Assembly (NCBI RefSeq): GCF_002994745.2
Contig: NC_037092.1
Span: 85,108,824 to 85,172,823, forward strand
Reading direction: 5' to 3'
Length of the DNA: 64,000 nucleotides
Source of the DNA: Rosa chinensis
Lineage: Eukaryota > Streptophyta > Magnoliopsida > Rosales > Rosaceae
Below are positions 35,034 to 46,748 of this stretch, piece by piece. Each line of letters begins with the position of its first letter. Position 1 is the first letter of the stretch. A program made the translations under genes and the position numbers. The notes under the pieces are model-generated. The model was not told where the DNA came from and made no database searches. It saw only the letters and a list, made by a program, of their open reading frames with translations.

Positions 35034-35431
35034 TACCAACAAAAGACGAACCAGTTCCAGTCATCGAGAAACTTGACTCAGACTTGGGTCACCTAACCTC
35101 TGGATCCAGTCCAACCTATGAATTTCAACACCAGGTTGTGCTTCACTGTCGATTCCATGATGAGATTTGAGAACTCCATACGAGGGTCTGGAGGATGTAG
35201 GGCAGAGACAGTCAAGCCCAGGTTTCTGGTTTGATCGGATATCGTTTTTCCGGCTTGTATATCAGATAACGAGATATGAAGGGTGATAGGGGTTGACAGA
35301 GTGGTGAGGCCACGTGTGTGATGGCTTTTCAAGGTGCGAGGCTTCGAGCCACGTACTAGTGTTTTTCGAATTTTTTTTTTTTTTAGAAGTACTGTTTTTG
35401 AATCGACTTGTTATTTGGTAAAATGTAAGTC

Positions 35432-35757
35432 GTTGACTTAGAGGATCGGGTTATAAATATAGATGAAATTGGATCAATTTTAGATTGGAAGTCTAAAATA
35501 ATGTAATTTTCACATCTAACAGTTGGTGTCTCAAAACTTATTTTCGTTGACGATCTCACTCTTTGGAGGGTGTAGTTAATAAAATAGGATTATAAAATTT
35601 TATTCAGTTGACTTAAAGGATCAAGGTCGAAATATAGATTAAATTGGATCAATTTTAGACCAGAAGTCTAAAATAATGTAATATGTGAACGGTTGGTGTC
35701 CCAAGACTTGTTTCCATTGACGGTCTTTGCCCTTTGGAGGGTGTAGTTAATAAAATA
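35432..35757 (+). repeat. 175-bp direct duplication
   Basis: Two copies start near 35432 and 35607 (gttgactta...ggatc) and end in ggagggtgtagttaataaaat. It abuts the satellite array. Confidence 0.8.
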
Positions 35758-38700
35758 AGTTTGGGTGCGGCTATTGCCATTTTTTCATTGACCATAGCCA
35801 TTTTTTCTTGTCTTGATAACATCGATTGATTTTGATAAATTTTATTTCCTCCAACTTGTTGGTTATGGAAGGCATATTTCTTATAACTAATAAACAAGTT
35901 ATACCACATTAGTATGCATATAAGAATTTTGTGCAATACAAAAAATCGAAATTGAAAATAGATAAATTTGACATTATTTATCTATTTAAACGGTATTATT
36001 AGATATTGTGTAAAAAAATTAACCCAACCCACCATTATTTATAAGTCAAATAAATCTCTTTCAAAAAAAAAAAAAAGTGAAATAAAGCAGTTAACCACTT
36101 ATACACTAATAACTCCCTAAGGGGAACTTAACCACGAGTAGATAAACTGTCTGAAAATTTTACATTACTTGATATAGGTCATAGCCATGAGAGTGTGAGA
36201 GCTGACAGATCGAAAAAAAAAATTATGGGTGAGCAGTTATGAGCATATTAGTTCTATGTGGTATTTAGGGTTTAGAGTTGACCTAATAGATCGAGACCTA
36301 AACAACTTCGAAAATAGCTGAAATTTTGACCATAATTATATCTTCTTATCAGGATGACATCCAACGGACGATTTTGATAAAGTCTATTTCCTTCACATTG
36401 TTCCTCATGGAAGGTATATTTTTCAATACAACTAATAAACAAGTTAAACCGCATTAGTAGGCATATAAAGATTTCATGCGATCTAAACAATCGAAACTGA
36501 AAATTGATAAATTTGACATTACCCATCTATTTATACTGTATTAATAGGTACTTTGTAAAAAAATTAACCCGATCCACTATCATTTTGTTGTCAAATAAAG
36601 CGGTCAACCAATTACACACTTATAACTCCCTAAGGGGAGCTTAACCACGAGTAGATAAACTTTCTGAAATTTTTATATTAGTTGATATAGATCATAGCCA
36701 CGAGAGTGTGAGAGCTGACAGATCAAAAACAGAAGTTGCGAGTGAGCAGTTATGAGTATATTAGTTTTATGTGGTATTTAGGGTTTAGAGTTGACCTGAT
36801 AGATCGAGACCCAAACAACTTCAAAAATAGCTGAAATTTTGAACATAATTATATATTCTTATCATGATGACATCCAACGGTCGATTTTGATAAAGTCTAT
36901 TTCCTCCACATTGTTCCTCATGGAAGGTATATTTTTCAATACAACTAATAAACAAGTTAAACCGCATCAGTAGGCATATAACGATTTCATGCGATCTAAA
37001 CAATCGAAACTGAAAAATTGATAAATTTGACATTATCCGTCTATTAATAGCGTATTAATAGGTACTGTGTAAAAAAATTAACCCGATCCACTATCATTTT
37101 GATGTCAAATAAAGCGATCAACCAATTACACACTTATAACTCCCTAAGGGGAGCTTAACCACGAGTAGATAAACTTTCTGAAATTTTTATATTAGTTGAT
37201 ATAGGTCATAGCCACGAGAGTGTGAGAGCTGACAGATCGAAAAAAGAAGTTGCGAGTGAGCAGTTATGAGTATATTAGTTTTATGTGGTATTTAGGGTTT
37301 AGAGTTGACCTAATAGATCGAGACCCAAACAACTTCAAAAATAGCTGAAATTTTGATCATAATTATATATTCTTATCATGATGACATCCAACGGTCGATT
37401 TTGATAAATTCTATTTCCTCCGCATTGTTCCTCCTGGAATGTATATTTTTCAATACAACTAATAAACAAGTTAAACCGCATTAGTAGGCATATACAGATT
37501 TTGTACGATCTAAACAATCGAAACTAAAAATCGATAAATTTAACATTACCCATCTATTTATAGCATATTAATAGGTATTGTGTAAAAAAAAATTAACCCA
37601 ATCCGCCATCATTTAGATGTCAAATAAAGCGGTCAACCACTTACACACTTATAACTCCCTAAGGGGAGCTTAACCACGAGTAGATAAACTTTCTGAAAAT
37701 TTTATATTAGTTGATATAGGTCATAGCCACGAGAGTGTGAGAGCTGACAGATCGAAAAAAGAAGTTGCGAGTGAGCGGTTATGAGCATATTAGTTTTATG
37801 TGTTATTTAGGGTTTAGGGTTGACCTAATAGATCGAGACCCAAACAACTTAGAAAATAGCTGAAATTTTGACCATAATTATATATTCTTATCATGATGAA
37901 ATCCAACGGTCGATTTTGATAAAATCTATTTCCTCCACATTGTTCCTCATGGAAAGTATATTTTTCAATACAACTAATAAACAAGTTAAACCGCATTAGT
38001 AGGCATATAAGGATTTCATGCGATCTAAACAATTGAAACTGAAAATCGATAAATTTGACTTTACCCATCTATTTATAGCATATTAATAGGTATTGTGTAA
38101 AAAAAAATTAACCAAATCCGCCATCATTTAGATGTCAAATAAAGCGGTCAACCACTTACACACTTATAACTCCCTAAGGGGAGCTTAACCACGAGTAGAT
38201 AAACTTTCTGAAATTTTTATATTAGTTGATATAGGTCATAGCCACGAGAGTGTGAGAGCTGACAGATCGAAAAAAGAAGTTGCGAGTGAGCGGTTATAAG
38301 CATATTAGTTTTATGTGTTATTTAGGGTTTAGGGTTGACCTAATAGATCGAGACCCAAACAACTTCGAAAGTAGATGAAATTTTGACCAGAATTATATAT
38401 TCTTATCATGATGACATCCAATGGTCGATTTTGATAAAATCTATTTTCTCCACATTGTTCCTCATGGAAGGTATATTTTTCAATACAACTAATAAACAAG
38501 TTGAACCGCATTAGTAGGCATATAAGGATTTCATGCGATCTAAACAATTGAAACTGAAAATCGATAAGTTTGACATTACCCATCTATTTATAGCGTATTA
38601 GTAGGTATTGTGTAAAAAAATTAACCTGATCCGCCATCATTTAGTTGTCAAATAAAGCGGTCAACAACTTACACACTTACAACTCCCTAAGGGGAGCTTA

Positions 38701-39065
38701 ACCACGAGTAGATAAACTTTCTGAAATTTTTATATTAATTGATATAGGTCATAGCCACGAGTGTGTGAGAGCTGACAGATCAAAAAAAGAAGTTGCGAGT
38801 GAGCGGTTATGAGCATATTAGTTTTATGTGGTATTTAGGGTTTAGGGTTGACCTAGTAGATCGAGACCCAAATAACGACGAAAATAGCTGAAATTTTGAC
38901 TATAATTATATATTCTTGTCATGATGATATCCAACGGCCGATTTTGATAAAATCTATTTCCTCCATATTGTTCCCCATGAAAGGTATAGTATTTGTTACA
39001 ACTAATAGAGAAGTTAGAACACATTAGTAGACATATAACTATTTTTTGCGATCTAAACAATCGAA
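35752..39065. repeat. 514-bp satellite array, about 6.4 copies
   Basis: The anchor CTCCCTAAGGGG falls at 36113, 36626, 37140, 37655, 38170 and 38683, spacing 513-515 bp. Inner copies are very similar; the first and last are diverged. Each unit contains TTTAGGGTTTAG(A/G)G, a short plant-telomere-like run, next to GTTGACC, and CCAACGGTCGATTTTGATAA. A frame of 60-84 codons recurs on the minus strand because the units are alike; I do not take it as coding. Confidence 0.95.
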
Positions 39066-39554
39066 ACTATGACGAAATTAGCTAAATTTTTGATAAGAGT
39101 ATATAAGGTATCCACTTTGTAAAAAATTTAGGACATTTATCTCCTTCTTATTTGGATGCCCATAGTGAGGTTTAAGAGTATATATTAAGAGTATATAGGG
39201 TTGATCACCTTGACTAAGGCCGCGACCAATTTTTTCACTCATAAAGCTTTAGAAGAATGGTTCACTCACGCGCACTTGTTTGATCAAACTCTGCAAATAT
39301 TAAATAATTTGTCATGATTTTTTTTCTTAAAAAACTATTAAATGATATAAGAGCTTTCGTAAATATATTTCGTTTATCCAAAAAGTCCATCTCCACCATT
39401 GAATTTAACTTGCTTATTTAATTTTTTTATAATAAAAAAAGTACTCATAGTATAAATAAAATTTAAGTAGGAACCTGAATTACCTTTCTTTTCTGAACTT
39501 TTTTTACAAAAAATTGCTGTCAACCGAAAACACGGCTTTCTGGAAAAAAAAAAA

Positions 39555-39655
39555 AAAACATTAATGTGGCTCGAACCTGCCACGCGGCCCACAACAAGTC
39601 AATAACTGTTAGGTGCCTTAAGTCCGCTTCACCATGCTAACCAACCAGTACAAGT
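39555..39655 (-). ncRNA. tRNA-Leu-like SINE or tRNA pseudogene
   Basis: On the minus strand a stretch reads TTAGCATGGTGAAGCGGACT followed by TAAGGCACC, like the D-arm of a tRNA-Leu (A-box), and about 50 bases later GTGGCAGGTTCGAGCCAC with the B-box core GGTTCGAGCC. A run of 15 T follows at once, a polymerase III stop. The anticodon arm does not fold well, so a SINE head is more likely than a working tRNA. Confidence 0.45.
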
Positions 39656-40481
39656 AATCTACTGTTTGTGATATATTACACCTTGTTTTTTTTTTTTGGG
39701 TGAAAGACCTGCACTTTTAATTTCTTCTTCCTCCTGCATAGTTCTTCTTCCTCCGCAACTACGAGTAGCTGTTCTTCCCTGGACGTCGCTCCTCTTGCTG
39801 AAAAGTTCCAATCTTTCTCCGTCTTAAATAGGGAAAAGGACAGAACTCCTCTCACCTCCAATTTTTTCCTTCAATTTTGGGTGAAAAGGCAGGTACGAAT
39901 TTGGGTATTGAGAATTTGAATAAGACTGATGAGATTTTACAAAATTTCAGTATGGCATGTTGTTGATGAAGAAACCCAACGCATTCTCTTCCTAATTCGA
40001 AAATCTTTTCCACCAAATTCCTGGTTAGGATATAAATTGCACCCAATTTCGTCTCCAGTTCTCTAATTGTGCTTGTTCCATATTCGATTTGCCGGCCAAG
40101 TATTGGAATCTAATTTCTTGTGGATATGTAAGATCTGAATGATTCAGTCGATCAAATCCCAGCTAAACTCTTGAGTTCAAACTGAAAAAAGAGTTTTGAA
40201 GAAACAGAGAGAATGGGTTGGGATCGTTACGAGATCCAGGGATTTACGAGATCCAGGGATTCCAGGCTACAGCTCGATTCAAGTTTAATAAAACTAAACT
40301 ACGTAAAACTCAATTCACCCCGGCTTGGTTAAATTCAATCCAGAAATAAAAACCGGGAACAGGCTGAGCCTTTCCTATCTGCGTTTCATTTTAATAAAGA
40401 GTCACATGATAGTCACGTGGTCAGACCCAAAAAATCCGAGCATGACAAGCTCCGAGCATGGAAGACGTTCTCCTAATTTAC

Positions 40482-41275
40482 TGTCGAGGTGAAACTTTCC
40501 TCCGACACATACGAATTAATCTTTGGGGACCCTCAATGTTTGCACCAACTTTAACTTTACCATCGATAATTGGATGCTGACTCCATTCCCTGAACCAAAG
40601 AACCAATAATTTCTCGGAAAAAACTTGGCTGACCAGCCCTGGTCAGGATGGGCTGACCACAACCACTAATAATCTGACACCTGTGTATTTTTCTTGGCCT
40701 CTCTTCTCCTCCTTCAGTTCTTCCTCCTCTGTTCTCCTTCCTCTTCTCCATTCCCATGGCTGCCCATCGACTCTGCTTCGATCTCATCTCCATCGTCGCT
40801 CTCTCAGTTCAGCGTCCCTTTCTCTTCTCCTTCTTCAGTTCTTCCTCCTCTGTTCTCCTTCCTCTTCTCCACTCCCATGGCTGCCCATCGACTCTGCTTC
40901 GATCTCCGCCGTCGCTCTCTCAGTTCGGCGTCCCTTTCTCTTCTCCTTCTCTGCAGCCCAGAAGCCACCGGAGCCGCTCCTCTGCTTCGATCTCATCTCC
41001 GCCATCGCCGAAAAGCCCAAGGTCCCGCTGATATGTCGAAGAAGGAGAACAGAAAGGGGAAGAGGCCAAAAAAAAAAAAAAGACAGGTGTCAAATTATTA
41101 GTGGCTGTGGTCAGCCCTGACCAGGGCTGGTCGGCCAAGTTCTTTCCTAATTTCTCCTATGGCAGGTCAATGGAGACCAACAAAGGTAAAAGTCTGAGGA
41201 AATTATTGGTGCTACCGGGTCCCATACTCCTATGGCATCTTGACCTAGCATTGACCTTCGTTTTGAAGGACTACT
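40482..41275 (+). repeat. Right arm of the large inverted repeat, outer part / block A copy
   Basis: Apart from MITE-2 this is the reverse complement of 15171-15226 plus 17025-17238. It shows the empty site of hAT-1 at 41224-41235 and also matches block A copy 1 (13650-13800) directly. Confidence 0.8.
40616..41147. mobile_element. Mutator-like MITE (MITE-2) with an internal coding-like duplication
   Basis: A 9-bp duplication TAATTTCTC flanks it (40607-40615 and 41148-41156); the paralogous site at 17095-17103 is empty. Inverted ends start GGAAAAAACTTGGCTGACC and are similar for about 60 bp. Inside, a Ser/Leu-rich segment (cttcctcctctgttctcc...cccatggctgcccatcgac) occurs twice in tandem about 114 bp apart, resembling a captured gene piece. 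Long frames on both strands follow from this composition and are not called genes. Confidence 0.9.
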
Positions 41276-41443
41276 TTTTTAGACCGGTAAAAACCAATTC
41301 TATTTCTACCATGGAGGAAACATAGAATAACTACAACCATGACGAGAGCACGGAGCACTTCATTGATTTCATCCAAAGAGATATATAAACCCAGCGACAA
41401 GAATATGCTGAAACATTTTCCAGAACTGATCACTTCGCTCTCA

Positions 41444-41514
41444 TCAAGTTTGTTGAAACCCTTTTGCAGTTGTTTTGTCCATTGTATTACAGTCCCCAGC
41501 TACATCACCAACCT
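41444..41514 (-). pseudogene. NLR 3'-terminal exon relic (VGDVAGD copy)
   Basis: Minus strand reads VGDVAGDCNTMDKTTAKGFQ and then stops. Third copy of the small terminal exon, placed next to block A just as at 13968-14037. Confidence 0.4.
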
Positions 41515-42515
41515 CAAAATACATTAACGCATATTTAACTGAAACAAGTCTATGTAACCATCTAGTCCAAATGAAATTACAACAGAAAATTTCACCAAGT
41601 AATTGTGACCATTATGAGTGAACTACATTGGGAGAAATTTTTTTATGTTTTCTTTTTAACAAATCTGCTAGTCTATCGATCAAGTGACTTTGCAACTGCA
41701 CCTGAACCCACATGATCATCCACCCAAAATATAAAAGATAAATTGATAACAAGCATTTTTCTCATGAGAAAATAACTAAAAACTCCCTGCAGCTGGAAGA
41801 GAGAGCAAATGATCATCAAAATGGGTTGTTGTGTTTGACTTGCCATTTTTGTGGATTGAATCCAAAATAATTCATATTGATTGGAGTTTAATGGTTAAAT
41901 TCAAAAGATGCAACCTTGGATTGGTAAAGGCAAATTATGTAAGTGAAGCAATGCCAAGATAAGTATACCATCGATCAACTAACGAAATTAACACATTAAC
42001 CACAAGTACTTGAAGAAGCAGTAGTAAAAAAAAAAAAAAACTAAAAATTTCAACCTTTTTGTCACTATACACAACTACACAAGTGCTTGGAAGAAACCAA
42101 AACCAAATTTCCATACTTTTTACAGAAGCAGGAGAAAACAGCATGCATTCAATCCACAAAGAAAGGAAGAGAGCAATGCAATTCATATAGATAGTGGAAT
42201 TTGGGATTTAATAAAAATTCTAAATTTTCAGTTGAAAGCACATGAAAAGCAAGTAAAGCAATACAATTCTGCTGATCATCACAGATTTGAACATGATCCA
42301 CGTGACAGTGTTACCTTAAATAACAGGGTTTTCAGTGAAGCAAGTTACATCCACGCATGCTCTTCAGAGTTCAGTAGAGCTTCCAGTTCTTCAGAATTGA
42401 ATGTGAGCGCGCACCATCAGTGTGATACGAAAGAACCTCCCAACAGAAAGGAATAGGTCTAATTAGTTCAACAAACCTCAAACAGACAAAACCTCAAAAG
42501 CTCAAACAATCAATG
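41515..42515. other. Non-coding NLR flank
   Basis: No gene. The stretch 41800-41940 (gggttgttg...ccatttttgtgg) resembles 58890-58950, and agatgcaaccttggatt recurs at 63466-63482. These echo duplicated flanks. Confidence 0.4.
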
Positions 42516-43073
42516 TGTTAGAAAACTAATTCACACGTTAATTGCTATATCTAAAAGATAAATACAGATAGAGTTAATATACCAGACTAGGAAAAAGGAA
42601 GCAAAACTTTACAGATTGTGATCGAGGCTAGAACTTGGTTCTATCCCCTTAAGACGAAATTGCCTCCTCGTCGGTGCTTGAAGGGTTATTGGCAAACGTC
42701 TCCCAGGAGTACAACGATCAAACTTTCCTCTAGAAGAAGCACTACAATCTTGAGGATCAACGAACGCAGATTGTGTTTTTCTCTCTCAATCTCTTAAGAC
42801 TCTAATGTGATATGCAGAAACTTTTGAATATTGGAAATATTTTCTGATGCAAAAGTTAGATTCCAAGTGGTGGGATTTCTTCTCCTTAAATAGGAGTCTG
42901 ATGCATCTCTTTGAAAGGACATACCTTTCTACACATCAACTTCTACGTTGCTTTTAGGTTGAAAGGTTGTAACCTTTGGATAGAATGATCAGTTACTTCT
43001 TCCATATATACTAGACTTATTAATTTGAATTTTCATTCAAATTAATTTAATCTTTGGATTAAATTTACTAACA
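42516..43073 (-). repeat. Copia-2 3' LTR
   Basis: 558 bp, same as the 5' LTR except one base near 42624 (G here, A in the partner). Confidence 0.95.
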
Positions 43074-43639
43074 ATCCCCCACATGAATGAAAATTGAAAT
43101 GCAGACACTTGAGAGAGAATGGTTGGTAAGATATCATATCAGGATAGGTGGCTTTTGGCTTTGAACCTTCCCTAGTGATATACTATCGGGTTTACTAGCT
43201 AAATAGTGAACGTGTTGTCTTGAACTATTCAGCCGTTCGTATAAACCAAGACAATAGTAAACACATAATATCTTTCCAGACACATCTGGTTCTACGGTTG
43301 TGTCCTTCCGGCCATGGACAATACCCGGTATTCATCAATGCTTTAGAGAATTTCGCCCAAAATTCTCAAAGAAACGGCCTCATTTCACATTGATATAGGT
43401 AACTTCCTTCTTTAGAGTATTCTGCAATACTCCACTTGAAATTTCAAGTCATAGGAATCATTAAAAGCTAAACTTAGCCTAATTCACATTGCAAATATAG
43501 CACTGTTTCATCATAGGAGTGGGTAGGAGATATTATCTCCACAGTGCTCTCACTTAAGTCAGACACGATTTAGTTGTCCCTTTGAACCTAGATCTTGGGA
43601 TCTCCAGTCAACTAGGTTGGGTGTCCATCATGAAGACTT

Positions 43640-43802
43640 TTAATTTATAGGCTTCAATCCCATTCCCCTTGATGATTTACAAACTTGCTCTCTAGTCAAA
43701 CCTTTCGTAAACGGATCCGCTAAATTATCTTTCGACTTTATATATTCAATGGTAATTATACCATTTGAGAGCAGTTGTCTTACGGTATTATGTCGTCGAC
43801 GT

Positions 43803-43835
<33 letters not shown>

Positions 43836-46682
43836 CGTGCCCTTCCAATTGCTGATTGACTATCACAATGTATACAAATTGCAGGCACAGGTTTTGGCCA
43901 ACTTGGAATATCTTCTAAGAAACTACGAAGCCACTCGGCCTCTTCACTAGCTTTATCCAAAGCAATAAATTCAGATTCCATTGTGGATCTTGCTATACAT
44001 GTTTGCTTTGTTGATTTCCAAGATACAGCAGCACCTCCCAACGTGAAAACATATCCACTTGTGGATTTTGAGTCTTTTGTATCAGATATCCAGTTAGCAT
44101 CACTATACCCTTCAAGTACAGATGGATATCTTGTGTAGTGCAAACCATAGTTCTTAGTATAATTTAAATATCTAAGAACCCTTACAATAGCCTTCCAATG
44201 ATCCCTTCCGGGATTGCTAGTAAATCTACTCAATTTGTTTACTGAGTAGGCTAGATCAGGACGAGTACAATTTGTTAGATACATTAGACTTCCAATTATC
44301 CTTGCATATTCAATCTGAGATATGCTTTCACCCATATTCTTCATTAAATGAAGATTAACGTCATATGGAGTTTTTGCTTGATTATTATCATGCTTACCAA
44401 AGTTGTTAAATATTTTCTCAATATAATGTGATTGAGATAAAATTAATCCATCAGATGTTTTGGAAACTTTGATTCCCAATATAACATCTGCAACTCCCAT
44501 ATCTTTCATGTCAAATTTATTGGTCAATATTTTCTTGGTAGTCTTGATCATAGTATTACTACCAATTATAAGCATATCATCTACATATAGACATACCATG
44601 ACATAACCATTTTCTGAGCTTTTTTGTGTAAACACAACTATCACACTCATTGATTTTGAAACCATTTGACAGCATTACACTGTCAAATTTTTGATGCCAT
44701 TGTTTCGGTGCTTGCTTTAAACCATATAGAGATTTTACAAGCCTACATACTTTTCTCTCTTGACCAGGAACAATGAATCCTTCTGGTTGTTCCATATATA
44801 TTTCCTCTTCTAAATCACCATTTAGAAAAGCCGTCTTTACATCCATTTGATGTATTTCTAGATTGTGCAAAGCAGCGATTGCCATTAACATTCTAATGGA
44901 TGTAATTCGAGTAACGGGCGAATAAGTATCAAAGTAGTCTAAGCCTTCCTTTTGTTTGTAACCTTTTGCTACAAGCCTCGCTTTGTACTTGTCAATTGAT
45001 CCATCAGTTTTCATCTTTCTTTTAAAAATCCACTTGTATCCTAATGGTTTATTTCCAGGAGGAAGATCCACCAATTCCCAAGTGTGATTTTGTAAAATAG
45101 ACTCAACTTTAGCATTAATGGCCTCCTTCCAATATGGAGCTTCTGGGGAAGACATGGCTTCCTTATAACTTTGAGGCTCATTTTCTAACAAATAAGTTAG
45201 AAAGTCTGGACCAAAAGATTTTGTTGTCTTTTCCCTCTTACTTCGTCTGGTATACACTTTTAGACCATTTTGAAGTGGCTCTCTACTTCCTTCATGATGA
45301 CTATTATTAGCATCATCATAACTTCTCTTCAAAGAAATTTTTTCTTGTGAAATTTTACAAGGAAAAATATTCTCAAAGAATTCAGCATTCCTTGACTCGA
45401 TTACTGTATTTACATGTATATCAACATTTTCTGATTTGTGCACTAGGAATCGATATGCACTGCTATTTGAAGCATAACCAATGAATACACAATCAATGGT
45501 TTTGGGTCCTATCTTAACCCTTTTAGGATCAGGAACTGCTACCTTCGCAAGACACCCCCATACTTTGAGATATTTATAAGAAGGTCTTCGACCTTTCCAT
45601 AACTCGTATGGTGTTTTATCTAACTTTTTATGAAGTACTTTGTTGAGAATATAATTAGCAGAAAGCAATGCTTCCCCCCACAAATTCTGGGGTGCTCCAG
45701 AACTTATCAACATAACATTCATCATTTCTTTCAATGTACGGTTCTTACGTTCGGCGACACTGTTTTGTTGAGGAGAATAAGGAGCAGTAGTTTGATGAAT
45801 GATACCATGTTGAGCACAAAACTCAGCAAAAGGTGATTCATATTCACCTCCTCTATCACTCCTTAAGACCTTGATCTTTTTACCAAGTTGATTCTCAACT
45901 TCGTTCTTGTAATATTTGAACATTTGTAAAGCTTCATCTTTGCTTCTAAGCAAATACACATAGCAATATCTTGTGCAATCATCTATAAAAGTAATGAAAT
46001 ACTTTTTACCACCTCTAGTCTGTAGAAATTTTAAGTCACAGATGTCGCTGTGAATTAATCCCAGAGGTTCTGTACTTCTTTCTATTGAGTGAAAAGAAGT
46101 TCTAGTCAATTTTGCTTCCACACAAGTCTCACACTTGTTATTTAAATCAACGTTGAATTTAGGCAACAGATCCATGTTAACTAATCTACGTATTGTATCA
46201 TAATTCACATGTCCTAGCCTACCATGCCAAACATTTGGAGATTCAATCATATAAGTAGAAGGATTAATATCTTTATTCATAACTGTAGGTACAAGGGTTA
46301 TTGCATTCAGTTTGAATAAATCATCACAGAGATATCCTATCCCAACATGCATTCCACACTTACTAAGTATAAACTTACCAGCCTCAAAAACTAACTTGAA
46401 GCCATTTGTACATAGCAGTGAACCAGAAACCAGATTTTTTCTAACATCAGGCACATGAAGCACATTATTGAGAGTAAGCTTCTTCCCTGATGTCAACTTT
46501 AATACAATCTGTCCAAAACCTTGAACCATTGATGTAGAGGCGTTTCCCATAACTAATTTCTCCCCTTGTTTAACATCTTGATAAGTTGAAAACATCTTCT
46601 TATCAATGCATATATGGCGGGTAGCCCCTGTGTCAATCCACCACTCTTTGGCTTTTACCATCAATCTCATTTCAGAGACCAT
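43640..46682 (-). pseudogene. pol: Copia-2 Pol (protease, integrase, RT, RNase H) with one frameshift
   Basis: From ATG 46682 the frame has the protease motif DTGATRHIC, pre-integrase [10 protein letters not shown], the integrase zinc pair CETC, the catalytic [14 protein letters not shown] and AERKNRTLK, and RT up to [13 protein letters not shown]. It stops at 44577. A second frame (44665-43640) carries YVDDMLIIG, the RNase H domain and a normal end at DPFTKGL. The switch lies at 44620-44625, a run of six A on the coding strand where five would keep the frame. A mutation, an assembly error, or slippage are possible. Otherwise the protein is undamaged, in line with the near-identical LTRs. Confidence 0.9.
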
Positions 46683-46748
46683 GATTCGAATAACCAAGTC
46701 CAAATCAATATAGCAATTAATATCAAATAAGGAATTTCGTCTTAAGAT

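Larger units (their letters stand above)
33915..40472. mobile_element. Mutator-like element of 6.6 kb carrying a satellite array (Pack-MULE-like)
   Basis: A 9-bp duplication CTAATTTAC flanks it (33906-33914 and 40473-40481), and the paralogous arm at 17230-17238 has this word once with no insert. The ends are inverted: TCTTCCATGCTC is shared exactly and 25 of the first 37 positions match. No transposase was seen. It contains a fragment of an ATG18-like gene, a 175-bp duplication, six copies of a 514-bp satellite and a tRNA-related SINE-like piece. Non-autonomous. Confidence 0.75.

Noticed and set aside
35752..39065. An open frame of 60-84 codons repeated in each satellite unit on the minus strand
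   Set aside because: It recurs because the units are copies. Some units have it interrupted or shortened, codon content is AT-driven and no motif is present.
40557..41138. Overlapping frames on both strands within MITE-2
   Set aside because: They come from a Ser/Leu-rich duplicated segment inside a small non-autonomous element; none has a domain.
44620..44625. Programmed -1 frameshift at an A-AAA-AAG-like site in Copia-2 pol
   Set aside because: A -1 shift would enter the wrong frame; the downstream frame requires skipping one base, so a simple one-base insertion explains it.
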